11,377 nucleotides of DNA from an uncultured Eubacteriales bacterium (GTDB lineage Bacteria; Bacillota; Clostridia; UBA1381; UBA9506), in contig CABSKZ010000065.1 in assembly GCA_902478395.1 (NCBI GenBank), positions 1 to 11,377 on the forward strand, written 5' to 3'. The notes beneath the pieces are model-generated. The model saw nothing but the letters and a program-made list of their open reading frames with translations, was not told the origin of the DNA and did not search any database. Of this stretch, positions 1 to 7,292 are shown piece by piece. How positions within the stretch are numbered: the first letter of the stretch is position 1; each line of letters begins with the position of its first letter. Made by a program: the position numbers and the translations under genes.

Positions 1-2023
1 TCTGGAACTGCTCCTTGAATTTCCGAGACAGGTAGGACGGATTAACGCCCAGATAGTCCGCTACTAGCTGTACGCTAAGATTCAAATCACAATAGTGTTC
101 GCGGATGTAGTCGTCAACCCGATCCTTAAATTCTACATTGACACGCTCGTCCTGCTCCGTCAGGGCCTCGTAGGCGTCAACCAGCCGGAACAACCGCTCC
201 TGAAACACAGCGACCGACTGGGTTTCGGAAAGCTCTAAAACCGCGCTGTTTAAGGATTCCCGTTTCTCAGGCTCCAACTCCGTAATCAGCTTCAGCATAG
301 TATTGAGCATATTGGACAGCAGCAGCCGGATCATGACAGCGGACGGACTGCGCTGAACCGTGTTGATTTCTATCAACTCCGCGAATTGCTGTTTTGCCCC
401 GTCAAACTCCCTATTTTTCATCATACCGACAATTTTCAATTCTTCCGTGAGAGGATAGTAATATAAATCTGTCGCGTTTTCAGCTTGCAGCGGCCCGCCG
501 GAATTGCCCTGCATAATCATTGAATATTCCAGCGAACGTACTGCCGCCTTATAGCTTTCTGCAATTTTCCTTCCTTGCACCTCACAGGAGGCAAACCGGA
601 TGGAAAAGCCAAAGTACCGTTCGACCGCCTCGTTTAGATAGCCCAGCATCGCTTCTATCTGCGGGAGCGAGATTTCTTCCGCCTCCGCAATGGCGGTTAC
701 GGAGTCGTCGATTTCGACCAGATAGATCTTATGCTTTTCCGACAAAAGCTCCTCCATGACATTCATGACAATCAAAACTGCTTCCTGGTATTTCTCCAGT
801 TCCGTCAGTCCATGGTTCGTATCGAAATAAATATTCTGGTAATTTTCAATATTTGTCACCAAAACAAGGTGCTTCTTCTCAAAATCGAGCACCTCTGCCG
901 GAAGCTCCGCCTTCGGCGTTTCCCTGCCTTTCAGCAGATTTTGCAGGTACATGTTGACTAGAAGCGGTTCCTTGTTGCGAAGCTCATCTCCCAGCCGTTC
1001 CTTTTGGGTGATGATTTCCTCCACCTGGTTGTATAGATAGTCATATTCGTCTATCTGCGTCTGTTCCTTCTCAAACAGCCGGAGCAGCTTTTTCACCTTC
1101 CGGTACTGCATTTCCGCCGCCGTTTTAATAATGGGGATAGCAAACAGAATACAGAAAACCAGCAGGATTATAATAATCCATTTTAAAATTGTAAGTGGCT
1201 TGATATACTGCGCGTATGGCGTGACGACGAAATAGCGCAGATCGCCGAAGCCAGCGTCGATGGACGACACATAGGATTTGCTCTCGCCTTCCCCGTAAAC
1301 ACCGTTCTCCTTCACAGCCGGCAGCAGCTTGATCAGCTCCGTTTCCCGCCCGAAATTTTCAGTAAACAGGGGAATTTTATCCTTATTCAGCACAAAAATA
1401 TTAAAATCATCTGATTGGCGGATGCTGTTAATGACAGCACTCATATTAATATTGATGACAACCTGCGCCCGGATATTTTCAATTTCCGAAAAGGGAACGG
1501 ACAGCACAGCCGAAATAATACCTACGCTGCCTGCGGACAGTTCTGTCGTAAAGGTGGTTTTGTAACGCTTGCCCATCAGACGGCGGTAGCTGAAATAACT
1601 GTCCACATCCTGGGAAATATATTGGCTGTAATAATCCCGGATGGACATTTGACCCGCCGGACAGACAACCATGTCACGCTCCCCGAACATGACATAGGTA
1701 TCATCAATATAGTAATTTTCATTTTTAATCGTTTTGAGTGTTTCCCCCAGCTTCTCATAAGCCTCCTGCGGGGCGGCCGGATTGGAAACCACACTTTGAA
1801 GAGATTCATCCGACGCGGTTTCCACCAGCATATTCCCAACATCGCGGACATAGACGTCTGTGCCGAGCTTAATCATATTCAACAGAATATCGTTCGACCG
1901 CGTTATCTCATCGTTGAGCGAATTGATGGAAATAATATAAAACGGCATCATTATGAGAAGGGGCAGGACCAAAACGATAATATAAGAAAGAATCAATTTA
2001 TATATCGTTTTGCTGCGTCTCAT
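1..2023 (-). CDS. Membrane-anchored AraC-family transcriptional regulator (3' end cut by window edge)
   Basis: The frame stays open for 674 codons from an ATG at 2023 to the left edge, so the C-terminus is missing. AAAGGCGG at 2031-2038 is a suitable ribosome binding site. Layout: first membrane helix at about residues 9-33; extracellular, cache-like sensor region at 34-275; second membrane helix at about 279-299; charged, probably coiled-coil linker at 303-350; a central region resembling that of YesN/YtdP-type regulators (about 380-510, including a SYKAAVRSLEY stretch); and the beginning of an AraC helix-turn-helix domain from about residue 633, with the first helix-turn-helix in VADYLGVNPSYLSRKFK. 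About half of the usual 100-residue DNA-binding domain is visible. This architecture belongs to one-component regulators of carbohydrate operons that join an outside sensor to a DNA-binding domain; no kinase or receiver domain is seen. It follows the solute-binding protein gene after 85 bases on the same strand, so it probably regulates this operon. The ligand is unknown. Confidence 0.9.
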   Translation of the reverse strand, partial: MRRSKTIYKLILSYIIVLVLPLLIMMPFYIISINSLNDEITRSNDILLNMIKLGTDVYVRDVGNMLVETASDESLQSVVSNPAAPQEAYEKLGETLKTIKNENYYIDDTYVMFGERDMVVCPAGQMSIRDYYSQYISQDVDSYFSYRRLMGKRYKTTFTTELSAGSVGIISAVLSVPFSEIENIRAQVVININMSAVINSIRQSDDFNIFVLNKDKIPLFTENFGRETELIKLLPAVKENGVYGEGESKSYVSSIDAGFGDLRYFVVTPYAQYIKPLTILKWIIIILLVFCILFAIPIIKTAAEMQYRKVKKLLRLFEKEQTQIDEYDYLYNQVEEIITQKERLGDELRNKEPLLVNMYLQNLLKGRETPKAELPAEVLDFEKKHLVLVTNIENYQNIYFDTNHGLTELEKYQEAVLIVMNVMEELLSEKHKIYLVEIDDSVTAIAEAEEISLPQIEAMLGYLNEAVERYFGFSIRFASCEVQGRKIAESYKAAVRSLEYSMIMQGNSGGPLQAENATDLYYYPLTEELKIVGMMKNREFDGAKQQFAELIEINTVQRSPSAVMIRLLLSNMLNTMLKLITELEPEKRESLNSAVLELSETQSVAVFQERLFRLVDAYEALTEQDERVNVEFKDRVDDYIREHYCDLNLSVQLVADYLGVNPSYLSRKFKEQFQ

Positions 2024-2108
2024 AACAATGCCGCCTTTCAGTATTTGTTTCTACGGGAAATAGCTGTTTGCACAAAAAATGCCGCGCAAACGATTGTCCA
2101 ATGTGCAA
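2024..2108 (-). other. 85-base gap before the regulator, with possible alternative hairpins
   Basis: This is the largest gap inside the operon. Read on the minus strand, TTTGCGC (2090-2084) can pair with GTGCAAA (2073-2067), giving a 7-pair stem with one G-U pair and a 10-base loop. TGTGCAA in the same right arm (2074-2068) can instead pair perfectly with TTGCACA at 2108-2102, directly after the stop codon of the solute-binding protein gene. The two structures exclude each other. Neither is followed by a run of T, so this is not a convincing intrinsic terminator. It may be an mRNA processing or stability element, a DNA-binding site, or chance. I see no clear promoter. Confidence 0.3.
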
Positions 2109-3686
2109 TTATTTTACAGTATTATACCATTCATTGGCTTCTTTTTCAAGCTGTTCCCCGCCATTTTTCTTCCACTGTTCCACCCATTCGTCAAAGTAAT
2201 CAATCGGTTTTTCGCCTGTAATGATCTGGATGTAGGTGGTTTCGCGCATCTTGTCAAGAACCGTATTATATTTCGGGCCGGATTCTACTTCGACCAGTAA
2301 TTTGGAATCAATACCGGAGAAATTCGTAACCTCCTCCGCCCATTTATACTGCTCACGTGAAATGGGCTGTGCGTGCTCGTCCGTATACCACTGGATCGGA
2401 CGCAGCCCGCTCATGTTGAAGATGCTTCCCGCGCCGATTTTTGACAGCTCCGCGCCAGTTTTAAAGCCTTCTCTGGCAATGATGGTGCCATCCTCTTTTT
2501 TGTCGAAGTGCTCGCCCTCAAAGCCACCTGTGGAAATGAGGTTCAAATCATAATCTGTGCTGATTTCACTGATGATATTCAAAATGGTTTTCAGCTTCTC
2601 AGGATTGTCCGCAAGCTGGTTGCCGAATACGATTCCACCGGAGCTGACGGTTCCGCCTTTATAGTTTCCAGATTTCCCCTCCGGACCAATTGGCGGACGG
2701 CCTACCGCATAGGTCGCGTTTTCCCCCTGCAGCTTTTTGAAGTCACGATAGAACGAGCTGCCGCTGTCATCTGCGGTCATAGGCGGCGCGATGTGATAGA
2801 ACATGCCGTTTGCCGTATAGCCGATTCTGCCGTTAACAAACGCCTGCGAGTTCGACCAGTGGCCGCTGGTGTTCTCCCCAGCGAGGAATTCCGGATCGAT
2901 AATGCCGTCTACATACCACTTGTTCAGAAGCTTCAGCGCTTCCTTCATTTCCGGCTGCACAGCAGAGTAAACGAGTTTACCGTCTCTGTCCGCCCACATG
3001 GCCATCGTTCCGCCCATGTCGCGCGGGAGGTAGCCGAACGCGCCGAAGATGCTGTTATAAACGCCTTTGTCTGACAGGCCGTACGTGTCCTTCTGTCCGT
3101 TTCCGTCCGGGTCGTCGTTGCGGAATTTATAGAAAGCCGTTTCCGCTTCGTCCAACGTTTCCGGAATTTTGTCGATGCCGACTTTTTTCAGCCAGTCGTC
3201 GCGCCAGACCGACGCGATATGGTATTTGTTTGCGTAGTTGTAGGTTGGAATGGCGTACAGCTTGCCGTTAATCGTCGAATATTTCCACTGGTCCGGATCG
3301 TAGTCGTTCACAAGCTGAACAAGCTTTGGCGCATCCTTCTCCAGCGTTTCCATAGACAGCGGCATAATCAGCCCCTGCTCGACATATTTGCGGAAGGAAG
3401 ACGAGGACATGGACGGAAATACGTCGGGGATTTCGCCGGCCGCAAACCGTACGCTGAGCAAATCGTCCCACTTGCTGCGCTCAATGTACCAAAGATTGAA
3501 CTTCACGCCAAATTTTTCCTCAAAATACTGTTTGACGGGTGCGTCCTCGTCCGCTGGTCCGTTGGAAAACATCAGCCAGTCTATCGTGGTGTTGTCGGCC
3601 TTGCCGCCGGTTGTTTTTCCACACCCGCCAAGCAGCAAGCTTCCCGCCATAAGCAGGCTGAGTGCAAACGCAATTGTTTTTTTCAT
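2109..3686 (-). CDS. LplA/YtcQ-type extracellular solute-binding lipoprotein of a carbohydrate ABC importer
   Basis: A 525-residue lipoprotein that should capture an oligosaccharide outside the membrane and pass it to the two permeases encoded just upstream. It begins with a lipoprotein signal: MKK, a hydrophobic core, then the lipobox LGGC with the acylated cysteine at residue 22. Length and layout fit the LplA/YtcQ/LipO/AlgQ group, which is longer than ordinary maltose-type binding proteins. Residues 192-203 (DPDGNGQKDTYG) form an aspartate- and asparagine-rich loop like the EF-hand-type calcium site of AlgQ/LipO-like proteins. The start at 3686 is supported by AAGGAGGA at 3692-3699. The gene lies 27 bases after the LplC-type permease gene, so the order is permease, permease, binding protein; the B. 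subtilis lplABC order puts the binding protein first. The family is clear. The substrate is inferred only from the neighbouring lyase, which suggests an acidic or unsaturated oligosaccharide. Confidence 0.93.
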   Translation of the reverse strand: MKKTIAFALSLLMAGSLLLGGCGKTTGGKADNTTIDWLMFSNGPADEDAPVKQYFEEKFGVKFNLWYIERSKWDDLLSVRFAAGEIPDVFPSMSSSSFRKYVEQGLIMPLSMETLEKDAPKLVQLVNDYDPDQWKYSTINGKLYAIPTYNYANKYHIASVWRDDWLKKVGIDKIPETLDEAETAFYKFRNDDPDGNGQKDTYGLSDKGVYNSIFGAFGYLPRDMGGTMAMWADRDGKLVYSAVQPEMKEALKLLNKWYVDGIIDPEFLAGENTSGHWSNSQAFVNGRIGYTANGMFYHIAPPMTADDSGSSFYRDFKKLQGENATYAVGRPPIGPEGKSGNYKGGTVSSGGIVFGNQLADNPEKLKTILNIISEISTDYDLNLISTGGFEGEHFDKKEDGTIIAREGFKTGAELSKIGAGSIFNMSGLRPIQWYTDEHAQPISREQYKWAEEVTNFSGIDSKLLVEVESGPKYNTVLDKMRETTYIQIITGEKPIDYFDEWVEQWKKNGGEQLEKEANEWYNTVK

Positions 3687-3691
3687 GGTAA

Positions 3692-3699
3692 TCCTCCTT
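3692..3699 (-). promoter_or_regulatory. Strong ribosome binding site of the solute-binding protein gene
   Basis: AAGGAGGA lies seven bases from the ATG, a near-ideal Shine-Dalgarno sequence and the best matched in the operon. It fits the need for more binding protein than permease. The AT-rich 27-base gap also holds a perfect 10-base palindrome, ATAATATTAT (3708-3717), overlapping the stop codon of the upstream gene; it is too AT-rich to read as a terminator. Confidence 0.75.
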
Positions 3700-3713
3700 A
3701 TAAATCTATAATA

Positions 3714-4598
3714 TTATCCCTTTAACGAACCAACCATAACGCCTTTTACGAAATACTTCTGAATGAACGGATAGACGCACATAATCGGTAATGAAGATAC
3801 GATAATCGTAGCCGCCTTAATGGTTTCCGCCGTTGGTTCCGAATTTGTTCCGGCGGTCTTGACCTCGAAGTTCATGAACTCCGACGAACCGTCAATGACG
3901 ATTCTTTGCAGCAGCACCTGCAACACATACTTCGCAGGGTTTCGGATGTAGAGCAGGCAGTCGAACCACGCGTTCCAGCGCTCTACCGCAACCCACAGCG
4001 CAACCGTCGCGATAATCGGCATGGAAAGCGGCAGCATGATGCGGGCAAAGATATATAAATCGTTTGCGCCGTCTATCACCGCAGCCTCCTCGATATCCGC
4101 CGGAATCGTCATAAAATAGTTACGGATAATCAGCATGTTGAAGGTGTTGACCAGCACCGGCAGAATCAGCGCGAGGCGGTTATCCATCAGGCCAAGGTTC
4201 CGGATAAGCAGGTAGCTTGGAATCATGCCGCCCTGGAAAAACATTGTGAACACGACGAAGCCGGTGAAAAACGTCCGGTGAACCAAATGTTTCTTGCTCA
4301 GTGCATAGGCCATCAGCGTCATGACCAGCAGCGACAGAACAACCGACAAAATCGTGTTGATGATGGTGTTGGCATAGCCGGAGAAGATATAATCGTTTTC
4401 AAACACCTTCTTATAGGCGTCGATGTTTAAGCCCTCTGGAATCAGATGCAGGCCAAATTTGGACGCTGCCTCCGGCGATGACAGGGACATGGATATGAGG
4501 TGCAGAAACGGGAACAGGGTCACCAGGCATAGGAGCACAAGGACAATGCCGTTTATTGTGTTAAAAACCCGGTCTCCAAGCGTCATTTTGATTTTCAT
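3714..4598 (-). CDS. LplC/YtcP-type carbohydrate ABC transporter permease
   Basis: A 294-residue inner-membrane permease, the second of the pair that forms the transmembrane channel with the LplB-type protein encoded just before it. It has an N-terminal helix (about 13-37) after a short basic start, several further hydrophobic segments (about 75-98, 108-128, 141-160, 192-207, 261-279), and the cytoplasmic EAA loop that docks the ATPase, EEAAVIDGANDLYIFARIMLP at 170-190. Length and the C-terminal KGVMVGSLKG stretch are typical of LplC/YtcP proteins. The start is preceded by a purine-rich ribosome binding site at 4601-4614, which reaches almost to the stop codon of the upstream gene 16 bases away. 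The family includes the alginate permease AlgM2 of Sphingomonas and permeases for pectin-derived and other oligosaccharides, so it does not name the substrate. Confidence 0.94.
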   Translation of the reverse strand: MKIKMTLGDRVFNTINGIVLVLLCLVTLFPFLHLISMSLSSPEAASKFGLHLIPEGLNIDAYKKVFENDYIFSGYANTIINTILSVVLSLLVMTLMAYALSKKHLVHRTFFTGFVVFTMFFQGGMIPSYLLIRNLGLMDNRLALILPVLVNTFNMLIIRNYFMTIPADIEEAAVIDGANDLYIFARIMLPLSMPIIATVALWVAVERWNAWFDCLLYIRNPAKYVLQVLLQRIVIDGSSEFMNFEVKTAGTNSEPTAETIKAATIIVSSLPIMCVYPFIQKYFVKGVMVGSLKG

Positions 4599-4614
4599 AT
4601 TCTCTCCCCCTCCC

Positions 4615-5574
4615 TTACCACAATCCGTATTCGCCCATCCGGTTAGCTATCGCGTTCGTCGCTAGCACCAGAATGAGGGAAATTACATTTTTGAACAGAC
4701 CAACCGCAGTTGCGAGGCTGTATTCCATCTTCTGAACACCCATGCGGTAAACGTAGGTGCTGATGACGTCAGCCGACGGATAGACTGCCGGACGGTACAT
4801 ATTATAAATTTGGTCGAAGTTGTCGTTGATGATTTTACCGACCGCGAAAATCAACATGATGGTGATAATCGGCACCATGGAGGGCAGCGTGATATGGCGG
4901 ATTTGCTTAATCCGGCTCGCGCCGTCGATGGTCGCCGCCTCGTAAAGCTGCGTGTCGATGTTGCTGACCGCCGCCAGATAGACGATGGAGCTCCACCCGA
5001 TTTCTTTCCAGATGTTCGTGACGACCAGAACCCCCCGGAACCACTTGTTGTTCGTCATAAAGTCTATTGGTTCCCCGCCGAACAGGGTAATGAGGTAGTT
5101 CACCGCGCCGCGCGAGGGCGAAAGCAGTTCCAGAAAGATGCCAGCCAGAACGACCCACGAAAGGAAGTGCGGCAGGTAGCTGATGGTCTGAACCGTCTTT
5201 TTGAACGCCATATTCCGCACCTCATTAAGCATGATGGCAAGCAGAATCGGCGCCGGGAAACCGAACAGCAACTGGTAAAAACTAATAATCAAAGTGTTTG
5301 CGAACACGCTGCCGAAATCCGGGCTGCCGAGGAAGGTCTTGAAATTTTCCAGCCCTACCCACGCGCTCCCCATGATTCCGTCATTAAAATTGAACCGTTT
5401 GAACGCGATGATGACGCCGTACATCGGCGCGTAATGAAACACCAGGAAATAGATAATGCCGGGAAGCAGAGCCAGCAGAAGATAGCGCTGCTTTTTATAG
5501 GTCCTAAACAAATCATGAACTTTTCCTGTTTTTTTGCTGGGTTTCAGTGCCGCGTTTTTTGTTGCTACAGCCAT
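4615..5574 (-). CDS. LplB/YtcO-type carbohydrate ABC transporter permease
   Basis: A 319-residue inner-membrane permease and partner of the LplC-type protein. A basic cytoplasmic N-terminus (residues 1-30, with many lysines) leads into the first helix at about 31-50, which carries the FHYAPMYGVIIAFK stretch typical of LplB proteins. More hydrophobic segments follow at about 90-116, 129-150, 180-203, 231-250 and 287-309. The EAA loop is at 212-231 (EAATIDGASRIKQIRHITLP) and the protein ends in NRMGEYGLW, the usual LplB ending. The ATG at 5574 overlaps the last 10 bases of the upstream gene (ATGGCTGTAG contains both this start and that stop), so translation is probably coupled. The ribosome binding site lies inside the upstream gene. 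No ATPase gene is found nearby; a shared MsmX-like ATPase encoded elsewhere is the likely energiser. Confidence 0.94.
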   Translation of the reverse strand: MAVATKNAALKPSKKTGKVHDLFRTYKKQRYLLLALLPGIIYFLVFHYAPMYGVIIAFKRFNFNDGIMGSAWVGLENFKTFLGSPDFGSVFANTLIISFYQLLFGFPAPILLAIMLNEVRNMAFKKTVQTISYLPHFLSWVVLAGIFLELLSPSRGAVNYLITLFGGEPIDFMTNNKWFRGVLVVTNIWKEIGWSSIVYLAAVSNIDTQLYEAATIDGASRIKQIRHITLPSMVPIITIMLIFAVGKIINDNFDQIYNMYRPAVYPSADVISTYVYRMGVQKMEYSLATAVGLFKNVISLILVLATNAIANRMGEYGLW

Positions 5575-7292
5575 GTTTGTTCCTCCTCCCGGGAAGATAT
5601 TTGAAATTCACCGCTTCCAATTTTGCTGTTTATAAACGGCGATTTGACATAGTCTTGCGTCAGATACTCCAGCGGATTTCCATTTATCAGCCGGATGTGG
5701 TCGGAATCATCCCTGTAGAACAGCTCCAATTGCTCTCCGTCAGAAATGCAGGCGATTTTTTCCTCTGTAAAACTCACCTTCATCTGGCCGATGTCCGCAC
5801 AGAAGCTTTCATAATCTGTCTCATCCGCATGCGATACTTTCAGCACGCCAAGCTGCGAATTGACAACAACGCGGTCTTCTTCAACTGTAAAACCATCGTT
5901 GGTAATGAATCCAAAGTAATTGTTTCCAAACCGCCCTGTAAGAATGTTTCCGTCTGTAATTTCATAGTCTGCCTTTTCGCCTTTTGTTTTCATTTTCAGT
6001 TCCATACGGAACCGGTAAGCCGCTTCGCCCCGGTGCACAATTGTAACCGGATTGGTGCGGGTATCGTGCCAGTATGCGTTTTTATTCGGTGCATATAAAA
6101 TTGTATTTTTGTGGTGCAGCGTAACAAACGTATCAAACAAGGCTGGGATTTCTTCCCTTGTTCCGGCATAAACCGCGCTGCCCTGCGGCTCCGCAAATGT
6201 CGCACCCTCCCAGCGGCACTGGGCCGCAATTAGGGAAAGCGGCACAGTCAGCGGAAAGCTGAAACCCGACACGGTATAATGCTGTGTGACATAGGTTGTG
6301 CGCAGAATTTGGGAATACAGATCCAAATAATAGATTGGCGTGCTAAGCGGCAGCGGCTCGTTTTCTCGCAGTTCCTCCAGCACGTAATACCCACCGCCGC
6401 GCACCTTCGTCTGGACGGTGTAAGGCTCTGCATTTTTCCGTGCCCCAAGAATATCGAACACAGCCTTCGGGGGGCGATAACCAAATAAAATCAGGTAGTC
6501 CATCATGCCGCCCTCCCGTATGGCGGGCTGTCCGGTGTACACCTCAAATAAGCTGGAAATCCAGTTTTCGTTGTTATCCTCCCAGTACGGGTACAGTCTC
6601 GTCCGCGCATAGCCCCGCACATTGTTCAGGCTTTCCGCCGCGTGGAAGCACCAGAATACATCAATCCACTTCTTTGCTTTTTGGGACAACGCCTTATCGC
6701 CGGAAAGTTCCATCAAATTGTAATAACTTTCAAGAGTCACCGCGTTGTATGGGTCGCCGCCCTCAATCATCCAGCCGTTTTTCAGCATAACATCAAGGAT
6801 ATTGTGAAAATATGCCGTCAGTGCCTCCACAACCTCCTCGGTATCCATGCCGTCGAGCGGCTTATCGAGATACTGCCCGCAAAACTTCGCCAGAAGGTAC
6901 AGGCTCACCTTAAGCAGGCTGTCATGGTTTTCGCTCAGGTACATCCGTGAGGGCGATGCGTCCCGTTTCACAACGTTGTGTCCGTCGATATAATAGAAGC
7001 TGCGCAATACCCGTACCACGGTTTCCCTTGCCGCGTCGCTGAGCGATTCCCCGAAGCGCATCAGCAGATGCACCATGGCCGGAATCGCCCAGTAGATACC
7101 GAAGTCCCCCTCTGTGGGGTGAATATCCCCGTCCGAGAAGCGAAATTCATCGACAACCAGAAATCTGTCTACATCCGTCTCCCCGCGGTAGAGCTTCGTG
7201 AGGGCGGCCTGTACGTGCGCCCTCGCTTTTTTGTTTTCCGTTTGGTTTATGATTCTGTGGAGCGTCCGCTCCACCCTCTCTGTTTCTGTCAT
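5565..7292 (-). CDS. Putative cytoplasmic polysaccharide lyase-like or glycanase-like protein (toroid plus beta-sandwich), family unknown
   Basis: A 575-residue protein beginning MTETERVERT. The frame is open further upstream to an ATG at 7400, but the start at 7292 is preferred: it overlaps the stop of the surface lyase as ATGA and has GAGGGG eight bases upstream, whereas the longer form only adds a shadow of the lyase's last SLH repeat. No signal peptide or membrane helix is seen, so it should be cytoplasmic. Residues 1-280 look helical and rich in aromatic residues, like an alpha/alpha toroid, with an Asn-His pair in YLSENHD (N122, H123) and tyrosines 59-68 residues later (Y182, Y190, Y191). 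From GGGYYVLEEL (299-308) it turns into beta-strand-rich sequence, the same transition seen in heparinase II/III-type lyases. The His-rich start of the sandwich found in classical members is not obvious. Its place between a surface lyase and an importer suggests it works on imported oligosaccharides. I cannot assign a characterised family or a reaction. Confidence 0.85.
   Translation of the reverse strand: MTETERVERTLHRIINQTENKKARAHVQAALTKLYRGETDVDRFLVVDEFRFSDGDIHPTEGDFGIYWAIPAMVHLLMRFGESLSDAARETVVRVLRSFYYIDGHNVVKRDASPSRMYLSENHDSLLKVSLYLLAKFCGQYLDKPLDGMDTEEVVEALTAYFHNILDVMLKNGWMIEGGDPYNAVTLESYYNLMELSGDKALSQKAKKWIDVFWCFHAAESLNNVRGYARTRLYPYWEDNNENWISSLFEVYTGQPAIREGGMMDYLILFGYRPPKAVFDILGARKNAEPYTVQTKVRGGGYYVLEELRENEPLPLSTPIYYLDLYSQILRTTYVTQHYTVSGFSFPLTVPLSLIAAQCRWEGATFAEPQGSAVYAGTREEIPALFDTFVTLHHKNTILYAPNKNAYWHDTRTNPVTIVHRGEAAYRFRMELKMKTKGEKADYEITDGNILTGRFGNNYFGFITNDGFTVEEDRVVVNSQLGVLKVSHADETDYESFCADIGQMKVSFTEEKIACISDGEQLELFYRDDSDHIRLINGNPLEYLTQDYVKSPFINSKIGSGEFQISSREEEQTWL
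5581..5590 (-). promoter_or_regulatory. Ribosome binding site of the LplB-type permease, inside the upstream gene
   Basis: GGGAGGAGGA lies seven to eight bases from the ATG at 5574. Its core AGGAGG also encodes glutamates near the C-terminus of the upstream protein. The site fixes the permease start in spite of the 10-base gene overlap. Confidence 0.7.

Noticed and set aside
1..2023. Sensor histidine kinase of a YesM/YesN two-component pair
   Set aside because: No phospho-acceptor His box or ATPase domain is present; the chain leads directly into an AraC helix-turn-helix.
2024..2108. Intrinsic terminator between the binding-protein and regulator genes
   Set aside because: The possible stems are short and no T run follows on the minus strand.
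2024..2108. Separate promoter for the regulator
   Set aside because: TTGCACA and TTGGACA resemble a -35 element, but no acceptable -10 element lies at the right distance.
1415..2221. Plus-strand open frame of 268 codons
   Set aside because: It lies antisense to the regulator gene and the end of the binding-protein gene, both with clear family features. Its translation shows no recognisable domain and it spans two genes and a gap.
2508..3725. Plus-strand open frames of 188 and 168 codons opposite the binding protein
   Set aside because: They are shadows of a convincing lipoprotein gene and have no domain features or ribosome binding sites of note.
4810..5604. Plus-strand open frame of 264 codons
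   Set aside because: It is antisense to the LplB-type permease gene. The translation is rich in Arg, Asp and Gln, as expected from the complement of hydrophobic membrane codons, with no motif.
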